Origin: REEP01 sp964517265
GTDB taxonomy: Bacteria > Pseudomonadota > Alphaproteobacteria > Rhodospirillales > Defluviicoccaceae
DNA length: 64,000 bases
Reading direction: 5' to 3'
Assembly (NCBI GenBank): GCA_964517265.1
Contig: CAZFBS010000008.1
Location: 11,879 to 75,878 of the forward strand
This document shows, one piece after another, positions 16,755-25,682 of this stretch; the first letter of the stretch is position 1, and each line of letters starts with the position of its first letter. Below the pieces are notes generated by a model. The model had not been told where the DNA came from. It saw nothing but the letters and a program-made list of their open reading frames with translations, and searched no databases. The position numbers and the translations under genes were made by a program.

Positions 16755-17942
16755 ATGAACAACAAGCTTGGGATGCCGACGGCGTTTCTCTCTCTACGTT
16801 TCCTGAGCGTGGCTCTGGCCTCGTTGCTGCTGGCGGGTCTGTTCACACGCTCAGCAGCTTCCATTGAGACAGCTGCCCGTAGCGCGATCTTGATGGACAT
16901 GACGACGGGAGCGGTTCTCCTCGAGAAGAATGCGGACGAGCCGATGCCGACGGCGTCCATGAGCAAGATCATGACGACGTACATGCTGTTCGAAGCGCTC
17001 AAGGAAGGACGGCTGACGCTGGACGACTCGCTGCCGGTTAGCGAGAACGCTTGGCGCAAGGGTGGCGCCCCCAGCGGCGGCTCGGCGATGTTCCTCAAGG
17101 TCAATTCGCAGGCGACGGTTGAAGAATTGCTACGAGGAATCGTGGTTCAGTCAGGTAATGACGCCTCAATCGTGGTGGCGGAGGGTTTGGCTGGAACCGA
17201 GGAAGCATTTGCCGAACAGATGACACGCCGCGCACGCGAACTGGGGATGACAGGAAGCACCTTTCACAATTCGACCGGCTGGCCTCATCCAGAGCATGTA
17301 TCCACGCCGCGTGATCTGGCGTTGTTGGCTAAGATGACGATTCAGCACTTCCCAGATTATTATCATTACTACGGAGAAACCGAATACACTTACAATGGTA
17401 TCCGTCAAGGCAACCGCAACCCATTGCTTTATGCGGACATAGGCGCCGATGGCCTGAAAACAGGTCACACCGAGGAAGCCGGGTACGGCTTGACGGCTTC
17501 GGCCAAAGTAGGGGATCGTCGTTTGATCATGGTGATCGCCGGTCTTGCTAGCGCTAAGGAGCGGGCGGAAGAAGCGAAGAAGTTGATGTCCTGGGGGTTT
17601 CGAGAATTCGACAATTACAAGCTGTTTGCCGCAAATCAACCCGCTGCAACAGCTCCTGTTTGGCTAGGGGAGGTCGACTCGGTCTCTCTCGTTCCAGGTG
17701 ACGATGCTGTAGTCACGTTGCCGCGATCAGCGCGTCCGGACATGATCGTCAAGGTGCGTTACGAAGGTCCGATTCCAGCACCGATCAAGAAGGGGCAACA
17801 ATTGGGAACGCTCGTCGTGGAGGCACCGGGCGTCCCGTCCACCGAACACCCGCTTTTTGCCGGTGAACAAGTCGAACAGCTGGGCCTTTTCAGTCGCCTC
17901 GGGGCCCGATTGCGACACATGGTGATGAGCCAGATCCATTGA
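16755..17942 (+). CDS. dacC: D-alanyl-D-alanine carboxypeptidase (PBP5/6 type)
   Basis: This 395-residue serine DD-peptidase has a signal peptide (about residues 1-36). All three active-site motifs are intact: SMSK (Ser68, Lys71), SGN (132-134) and KTG (234-236). The C-terminal PBP5_C beta domain follows, ending with a stretch likely to associate with the membrane (LGLFSRLGARLRHM). It trims the terminal D-Ala of pentapeptides and thus limits crosslinking. ATG 16755 fits the signal peptide; the upstream part of the open frame overlaps rlpA. Family assignment is firm; the choice of dacC over dacA/dacF is by context. Confidence 0.92.
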   Translation: MNNKLGMPTAFLSLRFLSVALASLLLAGLFTRSAASIETAARSAILMDMTTGAVLLEKNADEPMPTASMSKIMTTYMLFEALKEGRLTLDDSLPVSENAWRKGGAPSGGSAMFLKVNSQATVEELLRGIVVQSGNDASIVVAEGLAGTEEAFAEQMTRRARELGMTGSTFHNSTGWPHPEHVSTPRDLALLAKMTIQHFPDYYHYYGETEYTYNGIRQGNRNPLLYADIGADGLKTGHTEEAGYGLTASAKVGDRRLIMVIAGLASAKERAEEAKKLMSWGFREFDNYKLFAANQPAATAPVWLGEVDSVSLVPGDDAVVTLPRSARPDMIVKVRYEGPIPAPIKKGQQLGTLVVEAPGVPSTEHPLFAGEQVEQLGLFSRLGARLRHMVMSQIH

Positions 17943-18033
17943 TGGTAGTTACGGCAGAACGCTGAGTCTATACCGGTACTGCTGCCGCAGCGCCTGGTTG
18001 CTGCGACCTATCTCGTTTCCGCAAGAGGGGCGC

Positions 18034-18654
18034 ATGTTCATTGCCGTAGACGGAATCGACGGATCAGGGAAAAGTACGCTTGTTAGAGGCTTGGCAGCCG
18101 TGCTCGGGCCCTTTGATCCATTGACGACGAAAGAGCCGACCGATCGCTCTTTCTGGGGGCAGCGGCTGCGTGCTTCAGCACATGAAGGACGGCTACCTCG
18201 CACCACTGAGTCCGAGTATTTTCACAAGGATCGCCTCCACCACATTGAAACAGTTATAAAACCGGCTTTGCGCCAGGGACGAATTGTCATTACGGACCGG
18301 TATGTCGACTCGACATTGGCGTTTCAGGCGTGTTCTCCGGAGGAAGCCAATATCCTTTACGATCAGTTTCTTCAAACCGGTATCCTGCGTCCCGATGTCA
18401 CGATCCTTCTCCGCTGCCCAGTTTCACAGGGCCTCCAAAGGCTGCAGGTGCGGGACAAGGGCGTGTTGTCCGCATTCGAAGATGACAAGGCGCAACGATG
18501 CGCAAAAAGAATCTACGACTCCAGAATTGGGCCACATTACCAGTTCATCGATGCATCGGGAACAGAAGAGAACACTCTTCGGCAAGCTATCAACATATTG
18601 AAAGAGTGCTGCAAAATGCGATCAGACATTCGGGAACATCTTGAGCGGTTGTGA
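18034..18654 (+). CDS. tmk: thymidylate kinase, atypical subtype
   Basis: This 206-residue nucleoside monophosphate kinase has the P-loop GIDGSGKST (7-15), the DRY motif (88-90) followed by VDSTLAFQ, and a lid region near 145-165. It phosphorylates dTMP to dTDP. Instead of the usual REPGGT segment, it reads KEPTDRSFWGQRLR (33-46), and HKDRLHHIE follows. I associate this pattern with archaeal-like or delta-proteobacterial thymidylate kinases. It nevertheless sits in the standard alphaproteobacterial place between dacC and holB. ATG 18034 has AGAGGGG upstream. The DNA looks somewhat less GC-rich than its neighbours by eye, which may mean transfer; this was not calculated. Confidence 0.85.
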   Translation: MFIAVDGIDGSGKSTLVRGLAAVLGPFDPLTTKEPTDRSFWGQRLRASAHEGRLPRTTESEYFHKDRLHHIETVIKPALRQGRIVITDRYVDSTLAFQACSPEEANILYDQFLQTGILRPDVTILLRCPVSQGLQRLQVRDKGVLSAFEDDKAQRCAKRIYDSRIGPHYQFIDASGTEENTLRQAINILKECCKMRSDIREHLERL

Positions 18655-18684
18655 TTCAAACAGTTGGTCAGCCTTTAGCACGTC

Positions 18685-19791
18685 ATGCCTCCGTCGATCC
18701 CTTCGATTCCCTTCCCCTGTGACAATCCGCATTTGATTGGCCATGAGGCCGCCGAAACGGAGCTGTTGCAGGCATTCCGGAACAAGAGGTTGCACCACGC
18801 TTGGCTGATTACCGGCCCACGCGGCGTTGGCAAGGCAACCTTGGCGTTTCGCTTCGCCCGGTTCCTGTTGGCGCACGGAAACGAAAATAGCGATCGCTTT
18901 GCGTTACCGGAAGAACAGTTGGCACCAGACCTCCTTATCGCCAGCGAACACCCGATTTTTAAGCGGATTGCCAGCGGCGGCCACGCCGACCTCATCAGCG
19001 TCAGCCGACGCATGAATGATAGAACCGGGCGGTTGCGTCCCGAGATTGGGGTCGAGGACATCCGCAGCATCGCCAATCTTCTGGCGCATACCTCGGCTGA
19101 GGGTGGATGGCGAGTTGTGGTGATCGATGCGGCGGAGGATATGAGCCGCAGTTCCGCGAATGCCCTCTTGAAGGTGCTTGAAGAGCCACCCGCGCGGTCG
19201 ATCTTTTTGCTGGTGAGTCATATGCCCGGTCAGGTGCTGCCAACAATTCGGTCGCGCTGTCGGCAGATCGCCTTGAAGCCGCTCGATCGCAGCGATGTGC
19301 TGGCATTGATGCGTCGGTACTGTCCGGCGATGGCTCCAGAGGAGGCAGATAGAATCGCGTCTCTCAGCGAAGGAAGTATCGGATCGGCCTTGTCCTTGGG
19401 CGAGCGCGGGGGGCTCGCGCTTTACCAATCGATGGTACAGCTCTTACAAAAGCTTCCAGACCTTGATCTCCTCGCCCTCAACCAACTCGCGGATCAAGCC
19501 ACTGGAACCGGTTCCGATGATCAGTTCGCCATCACACGCGATTTTTTCGTCTGTTTGTTGGCACGCCTCATCAAAACGGCAGCCACTCAAGAACCATGCC
19601 ACGGCAGTGCTTCCCGTTCGGAGGAATCAAGCGTGGTGTCGCAGCTTGCGACCGCCGCCAGTCTTGATCGCTGGCTTGAGGTGTGGGAAAAGACGCAGCG
19701 GGTCTTGGCTGGTGCCGAGAGTGCCAATCTGGATCGCAAGCAGGTGATCCTCGATCTCTTTCTCTCTGTTCAAAGCGCCGTTCGTTCCTGA
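18685..19791 (+). CDS. holB: DNA polymerase III subunit delta'
   Basis: This 368-residue clamp-loader ATPase-fold protein has the P-loop GPRGVGKAT (44-52), the DEAD-box-like segment VVIDAAEDMS, and the sensor/SRC motif IRSRCRQI, the arginine-finger region of clamp-loader subunits. It takes part in loading the beta sliding clamp. It lies 30 nt after tmk and 36 nt before metG, the order seen in many alphaproteobacteria. The E. coli-type zinc module cysteines are not evident, as is common in this class. Confidence 0.92.
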   Translation: MPPSIPSIPFPCDNPHLIGHEAAETELLQAFRNKRLHHAWLITGPRGVGKATLAFRFARFLLAHGNENSDRFALPEEQLAPDLLIASEHPIFKRIASGGHADLISVSRRMNDRTGRLRPEIGVEDIRSIANLLAHTSAEGGWRVVVIDAAEDMSRSSANALLKVLEEPPARSIFLLVSHMPGQVLPTIRSRCRQIALKPLDRSDVLALMRRYCPAMAPEEADRIASLSEGSIGSALSLGERGGLALYQSMVQLLQKLPDLDLLALNQLADQATGTGSDDQFAITRDFFVCLLARLIKTAATQEPCHGSASRSEESSVVSQLATAASLDRWLEVWEKTQRVLAGAESANLDRKQVILDLFLSVQSAVRS

Positions 19792-19827
19792 GTTGACGCG
19801 AAGAAGGAACGCGGAGCGGAAGTTGCC

Positions 19828-21390
19828 ATGGCCGGTCCTTCCTATTACGTTACCACGCCGATCTACTACGTGAACGACGTGCCCCACATCGGGCACATGT
19901 ACACGACCCTTGCCTGTGATGTCGTGGCGCGCTTCAAGCGACTTGACGGTATGAGCGTCAAATTTCTCACAGGAACCGACGAACATGGCCAGAAGGTTGA
20001 AAAAGCGGCGAGGGCGGCAGGGCTGGACCCTTATGCGTTCACGAACAGGGTATCGCAGAATTTTCGCGACTTGACGCGGATTATGAACTTTTCGGTCGAT
20101 GATTTCATCCGCACCACCGAAGCTCGACACCGTCGCGCTTGCCAAGCTTTGTGGCAACGGTTGTTGGACAAGGATCAGATCTACCTGGGCACTTATGCTG
20201 GTTGGTATGCCGTACGCGATGAAGCATTCTACGTCGAAAGCGAACTGAAGGAGGGTCCGGATGGCGGCAAATTGGCTCCCTCCGGTGCGCCGGTCGAATG
20301 GGTCGAAGAACCGAGCTACTTTTTTCGTCTCTCCTTTTGGCAAGACGCTCTCCTAAATCTTTACTCCGACAATCCAGACTTCATCCTCCCGCGCAGCCGA
20401 TTCAACGAAGTGGTGAGCTTTGTGAAAGAGGGGCTGCAAGATCTTTCGGTTTCTCGCACTACATTCCAATGGGGTATCCCCGTTCCCAATGATTCAGCTC
20501 ATGTCATGTACGTGTGGCTGGATGCGCTCACAAATTACATTACGGCTGTCGGTTACCCGGATGTGAACACAGAGGAATTTAAAACCTATTGGCCGGCCGA
20601 TCTGCATATGGTCGGGAAGGATATTCTGAGGTTTCATGCGGTCTTCTGGCCGGCCTTCCTGATGGCTGCGGATCTCCCGCCACCCAAACGCGTGTTTGCT
20701 CACGGTTGGTGGACGGTGAGAGGGCAGAAGATGTCCAAGTCTCTGGGCAATGCCATCGACCCGTTTCATCTGATTGAGACGTACGGACGTGATCAAGTGC
20801 GCTACGTGATGTTGCGGGAGGTGCCATTTGGCAATGATGGGGACTTCTCACACACCTCCGTCGTCAACCGGATCAATAGTGAACTTGCCAATGATTTCGG
20901 CAACTTGGCCCAGCGCGTGTTGGTAATGGTTGCGAAAAACTGCAAGAGCGCCGTACCGCAACCAAGCCTGCTGACGGGCGATGATCGTGAGCTTTTGCGG
21001 GGATGTCATCGTTTGCTGGACACAATTCGCAGCAGCATTGATCGTCAGGCGTTCCATGAAGCCTTGGAACAGATGTGGGCGATGGTTCGCGCGGCCAACA
21101 GCTACGTGGACCGCCAAGCGCCATGGGTGCTGCGTAAGACCGATCGGGATCGAATGCAAACCGTGCTGTACGTCTTGATGGAAGCGCTCCGCCACTTGGC
21201 GCTCCTTGCGCAACCTTTCATGCCCGAAGCGGCGGCACATCTGCTTGATCAGTTGGGAGTGAGGGCGGATCGCCGCATTTTTGCTTACTTCGGCCCCGAT
21301 CATGAATTGGAACCGGGAAATATGCTACCCCCGCCGGAGCCCGTGTTCCCGCGTCACGTTACGACAGCAGCAGGTGAAGGAATTGCCTGA
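19828..21390 (+). CDS. metG: methionyl-tRNA synthetase
   Basis: This 520-residue class I synthetase has PHIGH (19-23) and KMSKS (301-305), which bind ATP. The connective region around 125-160 lacks the four-cysteine zinc knuckle, and there is no C-terminal tRNA-binding (EMAP) domain; both fit the short alphaproteobacterial form. An anticodon-binding helical domain occupies about 370-490. It charges tRNA-Met in the cytoplasm. Its stop codon overlaps the tatD start by one base (TGATG), so the two are co-translated. Confidence 0.95.
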   Translation: MAGPSYYVTTPIYYVNDVPHIGHMYTTLACDVVARFKRLDGMSVKFLTGTDEHGQKVEKAARAAGLDPYAFTNRVSQNFRDLTRIMNFSVDDFIRTTEARHRRACQALWQRLLDKDQIYLGTYAGWYAVRDEAFYVESELKEGPDGGKLAPSGAPVEWVEEPSYFFRLSFWQDALLNLYSDNPDFILPRSRFNEVVSFVKEGLQDLSVSRTTFQWGIPVPNDSAHVMYVWLDALTNYITAVGYPDVNTEEFKTYWPADLHMVGKDILRFHAVFWPAFLMAADLPPPKRVFAHGWWTVRGQKMSKSLGNAIDPFHLIETYGRDQVRYVMLREVPFGNDGDFSHTSVVNRINSELANDFGNLAQRVLVMVAKNCKSAVPQPSLLTGDDRELLRGCHRLLDTIRSSIDRQAFHEALEQMWAMVRAANSYVDRQAPWVLRKTDRDRMQTVLYVLMEALRHLALLAQPFMPEAAAHLLDQLGVRADRRIFAYFGPDHELEPGNMLPPPEPVFPRHVTTAAGEGIA

Positions 21391-22169
21391 TGCTCGTCGA
21401 CAGCCATTGTCACCTCGATTTTCCTGATTTTGCCGACGAGGTAGATGCCGTGGTGGCGAGGGCGCGCAATGTGGGGGTGGGGACCATGCTGACGATATGC
21501 ACCCATATCACCCGCTTCCCCCAGGTGTTGGCGCTCACGGAACGCTTCGAAGATGTATTTTGCACGGTGGGAGTACATCCTCATGAGGCCGCACATGAAC
21601 CGGAGGTAACTGCGGACCGGCTGGTCGCGCTGGCTGAACATCCCAAGGTCGTCGGCTTTGGCGAAACCGGGCTTGATTTCTACTACGAACATAGCTCTCG
21701 CGAGGCGCAAAGGAAAAGCTTTCAAGCTCACATTGCCGCAGCACGGAAGACAGGGTTGCCTGTTGTTGTCCACACCCGGGACGCCGATGCGGAGACAGCC
21801 TCAATCCTGACGGAGGAGCATGCGATGGGGCCGTTTCCGGGGGTTCTGCATTGCTTCAGTTCCGGCAGGCAGCTTGCGGAAACGGCGGTAAATCTCGGGC
21901 TTTATGTTTCATTTTCAGGAATCGTGACCTTTAAGAAGGTGGATCACCTGCGCCAGATCGCTGCCGGGCTTCCCCTTGAGCATATTTTGGTCGAAACCGA
22001 TGCTCCTTTTCTTGCACCGGTTCCCAAGCGCGGACAACGCAACGAGCCTGCTTTTGTCGTCTATACGGCGAATGAGGTTAGTCGGGTGGTGGGCGTGGAC
22101 TCGGTCGCGTTTCAGAAGGCAACCACGGATAATTTTTTCCGCCTGTTCAAGAAGGCAGGCAGGCGGTGA
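21390..22169 (+). CDS. tatD: TatD family hydrolase / deoxyribonuclease
   Basis: This 259-residue metal-dependent TIM-barrel hydrolase has the first metal pair DSHCHLDF (His6, His8). GVHPHEA, GETGLDFYY, VVHTRDAD, LHCFSSG and ETDAPFLAPVP mark the remaining ligand strands in order. Members are 3'-5' exonucleases used in DNA quality control and fragmentation. It overlaps metG by 1 nt and the next gene by 4 nt (GTGA), within a tight replication/translation operon. The symbol is used at family level. Confidence 0.92.
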   Translation: MLVDSHCHLDFPDFADEVDAVVARARNVGVGTMLTICTHITRFPQVLALTERFEDVFCTVGVHPHEAAHEPEVTADRLVALAEHPKVVGFGETGLDFYYEHSSREAQRKSFQAHIAAARKTGLPVVVHTRDADAETASILTEEHAMGPFPGVLHCFSSGRQLAETAVNLGLYVSFSGIVTFKKVDHLRQIAAGLPLEHILVETDAPFLAPVPKRGQRNEPAFVVYTANEVSRVVGVDSVAFQKATTDNFFRLFKKAGRR

Positions 22170-22957
22170 GGCTCCGGATCCTGGGCTCAGGTGCATCTAG
22201 CGGAACTCCCGCGATCGACTGGGGCTGGGGTCGGTGTGATCCCGATAATCCAAAGAACCGGCGGACCCGGCCGGCGATCCTGGTGGAACACGAGAACACT
22301 CGCCTTCTCGTTGATACACCGCCGGAATTGCGGGAGCAGCTTATTGCCGCTGATGTCGATCGCGTCGACGCCGTTCTTTATACGCATTCGCATGCGGATC
22401 ATCTTCATGGCATCGACGATCTTCGCGCGATCAACCGGGCCAGGATGGCGCCTCTGGATACGTATGCGGATGCACGAACGCTGCAGGTGATCGAGGCACG
22501 CTTTCCCTATGTGTTGGAGCCTTTGGTCGAAGGAGCTTCCTTTTATTACAAGCCGACATTAAGACCGCACGTCATCGCCCACGGTGATTCTTTCAGGATT
22601 GGAACCATTCCGGTTGCTGCGTTTGAGCAAAGCCACGGCTTCAGTATGACGCTCGGCTTTCGCTTCGGACCGGCTGCCTATACGACAGACGTGGTGGAAC
22701 TGCCTGAGCATGCCTTCGAAGTGTTACGCGGCGTTCAAATCTGGATCATCGGTACGCTCGTCGACAAGCCTCATAAGACACATTGTGATGTTGCAAAGGC
22801 ACTGGCGTGGATCCGTCGCATCGGTCCCAGCCGAGCAATACTCACGCATCTCGGCTGTGATTTGGATTATCAAGAACTGCTGGCGCAACTGCCGAAGGGC
22901 GTCGAGCCGGCCTTCGATGGCATGACGATAGATTGCCACGCGGATAATTTATCATAA
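22166..22957 (+). CDS. MBL-fold metallohydrolase (PhnP-like)
   Basis: This 263-residue metallo-beta-lactamase-fold hydrolase starts with GTG overlapping the tatD stop codon. The zinc motif is HSHADH (74-79), with later ligands in EQSHGF, AYTTDV and LTHLGCDLDY. The N-terminus (LRILGSGASSGTPAIDWGWG) is typical of the PhnP-like group next to tatD in alphaproteobacteria. PhnP itself is a cyclic phosphodiesterase, but no phosphonate genes are nearby, so the substrate here is unknown. It may be the last gene of the tmk operon. Confidence 0.88.
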   Translation: MRLRILGSGASSGTPAIDWGWGRCDPDNPKNRRTRPAILVEHENTRLLVDTPPELREQLIAADVDRVDAVLYTHSHADHLHGIDDLRAINRARMAPLDTYADARTLQVIEARFPYVLEPLVEGASFYYKPTLRPHVIAHGDSFRIGTIPVAAFEQSHGFSMTLGFRFGPAAYTTDVVELPEHAFEVLRGVQIWIIGTLVDKPHKTHCDVAKALAWIRRIGPSRAILTHLGCDLDYQELLAQLPKGVEPAFDGMTIDCHADNLS

Positions 22958-23000
22958 TATATCTTCTGCGACCTGAGATCTAAGGGTTCCTTGGTGCAGT

Positions 23001-23795
23001 ATGGCGCACGCGATTGAACGGCTTCTTCACATCATGGCCTCTCTTCGGGATGCAAGATGCGGATGTGCGTGGGATCTGCAACAGACGTTCGAGACAATTG
23101 CCCCTTACGCCATCGAGGAGGCTTACGAAGTCAGTGATGCCATTCATCGCGGCGATTTAGCGGCACTTCGGGATGAGTTGGGTGACCTGTTGTTCCAGGT
23201 GGTTTTTCATTCCCGAATCGCTGAAGAGCGGAACGTTTTCTCTTTCGGGGATGTGATCAATGCCATTTGTGACAAGATGGTCCGACGGCACCCTCATGTC
23301 TTTGGGGAGAGCAATATTCGGACCGCCGCGGAACAAAATCGCGCTTGGGAGGAACACAAATCCGCGGAGCGAGGCCCTGGCGCCAGCGCTCTCGACGGTG
23401 TCGCGGCGGCCCTGCCCGCGCTGACACGGGCGAAGAAGGTTCAACAGCGGGCGGCCCGGATCGGGTTCGACTGGGCTGATGCGATCACTGCCTTGGAAAA
23501 GTTTGGTGAGGAACAAGCCGAATTGGCGGTCGAGATCCGAAGTGGCGCGGACGTCGCCCGGGTCGAGGACGAGGTTGGTGATCTGCTGTTCACCTGTGTA
23601 AATGTCACCCGCAAGCTCGGGCTTGACCCCGAACAGGCTCTACGCAAGGCGACATCGAAGTTCGAGCGGCGGTTTCGCCAACTTGAGGCTCTGCTGGTCG
23701 CCCGGGACCAGAAGATCGAGACCATCTCTATCGATGAGATGGAACGTCTATGGCAACAGGTAAAAGCCGGAGAAGCTAAGGAGGCTATTCGTTAA
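23001..23795 (+). CDS. mazG: nucleoside triphosphate pyrophosphohydrolase MazG
   Basis: This 264-residue protein has two MazG repeats. The first runs about 18-120 (CAWDLQQTFETIAPYAIEEAYEV read in parts, then LRDELGDLLFQVVFHSRIAEE). The second runs about 150-235 (EFGEEQAEL-like segment and VEDEVGDLLFTCVN). Acidic ExxE and DELGD/EDEVGD clusters bind Mg2+. It hydrolyses NTPs to NMP and PPi, removing aberrant nucleotides. The C-terminal stop overlaps the stop of the convergent dehydrogenase gene by 4 nt (TTAA). It is 43 nt after the MBL gene. Confidence 0.92.
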   Translation: MAHAIERLLHIMASLRDARCGCAWDLQQTFETIAPYAIEEAYEVSDAIHRGDLAALRDELGDLLFQVVFHSRIAEERNVFSFGDVINAICDKMVRRHPHVFGESNIRTAAEQNRAWEEHKSAERGPGASALDGVAAALPALTRAKKVQQRAARIGFDWADAITALEKFGEEQAELAVEIRSGADVARVEDEVGDLLFTCVNVTRKLGLDPEQALRKATSKFERRFRQLEALLVARDQKIETISIDEMERLWQQVKAGEAKEAIR

Positions 23796-24661
23796 CGAAG
23801 AAGCCGGATCAAACTGGACGTGTCCCACCGACCGCCGCCCATCCGCTGGACATTGCCATAGAACTGGTCAACGAGAGCGGTGACCGGCAGCGTAGCGCCG
23901 TTCGCACGGGCCTCGTTCAGACAGATCGCGAGATCCTTGCGCATCCAATCTACCGCAAAACCGAACTCAAATTGATCGTTGATCATTGTCGTTGCACGGT
24001 TGTCCATCTGCCATGACTGAGCCGCACCTTTGGAAATGACGTCAACCACCTGCGAAGGATTGAGCCCCGCGCATTCTGCGAAGCTCAGCGACTCGGCGAG
24101 GCTCTGCACAAGACCGGCAATGCAAATTTGGTTGCACATCTTGGCGAGCTGACCGCTCCCCACTGGCCCCATCAAAGCAACCGCGTGCCCATAAGCAGAG
24201 AGGATCGGTCTCGACCGGTCATACACCGCGGCATCTCCACCGACCATGATGGTCAGCCGCCCATTTTCAGCCCCCGCCTGCCCTCCCGACACGGGAGCAT
24301 CCAAGACGTCGATGCCCAGCGCAGCGGCGACATGAGCAAGCTCACGGGTCAGGATGGCGGACGTCGTGGTGTGATCGACTAGAACCGATCCGGTTGCCAT
24401 TCCCGCAAATGCACCGCTATCTCCCAGAACCACGCTGCGAACATCATCATCGTTGCCGACACAGACGAATACAAAGGCCGCATTCCGAGCGGCCTCGGCC
24501 GGCGTCGCGGCAATCTTTCCCGCATACTGCCGTGCCCATACCTCAGCCCGGCTGCGGGTGCGATTGTAGACGGTGACATCATGGCCTGCCTTTGCCAAGT
24601 GGCCAGCCATCGGAAATCCCATCACCCCAAGACCTATGAAAGATACTGTTTCCGGCTGCAT
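23792..24661 (-). CDS. NAD(P)-dependent beta-hydroxyacid dehydrogenase (3-hydroxyisobutyrate dehydrogenase family)
   Basis: This 289-residue protein has an N-terminal Rossmann motif (FIGLGVMGFPMAGHLAKAG) and the family signature DAPVSGGQAGAENG. The catalytic lysine lies in GSGQLAKMCNQ, and the C-terminal helical domain (DWMRKDLAIC) shapes the substrate pocket. Members oxidise 3-hydroxyisobutyrate or reduce tartronate semialdehyde; the sequence does not decide which. It lies 87 nt downstream of the inositol-phosphatase-family gene on the same strand, with nothing recognisable between. Confidence 0.88.
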   Translation of the reverse strand: MQPETVSFIGLGVMGFPMAGHLAKAGHDVTVYNRTRSRAEVWARQYAGKIAATPAEAARNAAFVFVCVGNDDDVRSVVLGDSGAFAGMATGSVLVDHTTTSAILTRELAHVAAALGIDVLDAPVSGGQAGAENGRLTIMVGGDAAVYDRSRPILSAYGHAVALMGPVGSGQLAKMCNQICIAGLVQSLAESLSFAECAGLNPSQVVDVISKGAAQSWQMDNRATTMINDQFEFGFAVDWMRKDLAICLNEARANGATLPVTALVDQFYGNVQRMGGGRWDTSSLIRLLR

Positions 24662-24748
24662 CCGATTATCCTCTTTCTCTTACGCCGATCGGAGCTGTTG
24701 CATTTTCCCGTCTCACTCGGCAATCGACCACGACCTCACTTCAAACCC

Positions 24749-25573
24749 TTAGACTTGGTTAAAGACCAAAAAGAGTTGTTCCCAGCTCGCTTCGTCTGGC
24801 GCCAACAGAATGGTTTCTTCCATGATCTGTGGCCGCGGCCGATACGGGGTTCGGGACCCCATCAGCCGACTGACGCCACCGGCTTCGGCATGGATCAGAA
24901 CCCCGGCCGCATGATCCCAGGGCTTTAGTCGGACGTAGTGAGCAAAATCCAGTGTACCTCGAGCAAGGTCCATATATTCGCGCCCGGTACAGCCATATTT
25001 GACCATTTTCGGCAAACCGCCGGAGAGGCTAACAGTTTGCCGTGCTGTGACGAGCCGAGCGAGACGACGTCCAGCCGAACCCATCATGTCGCCGACGTCT
25101 CTCCTCACTGCCACGCGCAGTTGCTGGCGACCGCCTGGGTCGGTGAGCCACGCCCCCTGCCCCGCAATCGCATGGACAACCTCGTTAGAGACTGGATCCA
25201 GAATCCAGCCGCCAAGCGTGTTGCCTTTCACGCAAAAGGCAACAATAACTGCGAAACAGGCTCGTCCACGCGCATAATTGAGCGTCCCATCGACAGGATC
25301 AATGACCCACACCGGTTTCTCTCCGCCCAAAAGCGAAAGCAGCGCGGCGTTGCCCTCGGTGCTTTCCTCACCAACCACGACAGCATCGGGCTCAAGCGCA
25401 GTCAACGCCGCCGTCAAGTGCCGCTCCGCTTCCAGGTCGGCCGTTGTTACCAGATCTGAAGCATTGCGTTTTTCTGCGATATCTGACGTCTTAAGGCGCT
25501 GGAACCGCGGCATGATCTCACGCGCAGCCACCTCACGCATGATTTGAATGACGCGTTCGCTGTCCGGTATCAT
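24749..25573 (-). CDS. inositol monophosphatase family protein
   Basis: This protein of about 274 residues has the lithium-sensitive phosphatase motifs: VVGEES, VIDPVDGTLNYARG and WDHAAGVLIHAEAGG, which carry the metal ligands. Substrates in this family include inositol phosphates, 3'-phosphoadenosine 5'-phosphate (CysQ) and fructose-1,6-bisphosphate; the motifs do not discriminate. ATG 25573 is preferred over the TTG one codon upstream; AGGACC lies about 7 nt before it. It is the gene downstream of hflX, separated by 109 nt that show only small imperfect hairpins. Confidence 0.88.
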   Translation of the reverse strand: MIPDSERVIQIMREVAAREIMPRFQRLKTSDIAEKRNASDLVTTADLEAERHLTAALTALEPDAVVVGEESTEGNAALLSLLGGEKPVWVIDPVDGTLNYARGRACFAVIVAFCVKGNTLGGWILDPVSNEVVHAIAGQGAWLTDPGGRQQLRVAVRRDVGDMMGSAGRRLARLVTARQTVSLSGGLPKMVKYGCTGREYMDLARGTLDFAHYVRLKPWDHAAGVLIHAEAGGVSRLMGSRTPYRPRPQIMEETILLAPDEASWEQLFLVFNQV

Positions 25574-25682
25574 CAATCAAGGTCCTGCCAGAAACGTGGG
25601 ATGCGAGGGGAACGAGAACGACACGAGGGGGGTGCAGCGCCGGTCTTCTTCGCGGCATGTGCGCATGTTTCAGCGAACGCGT

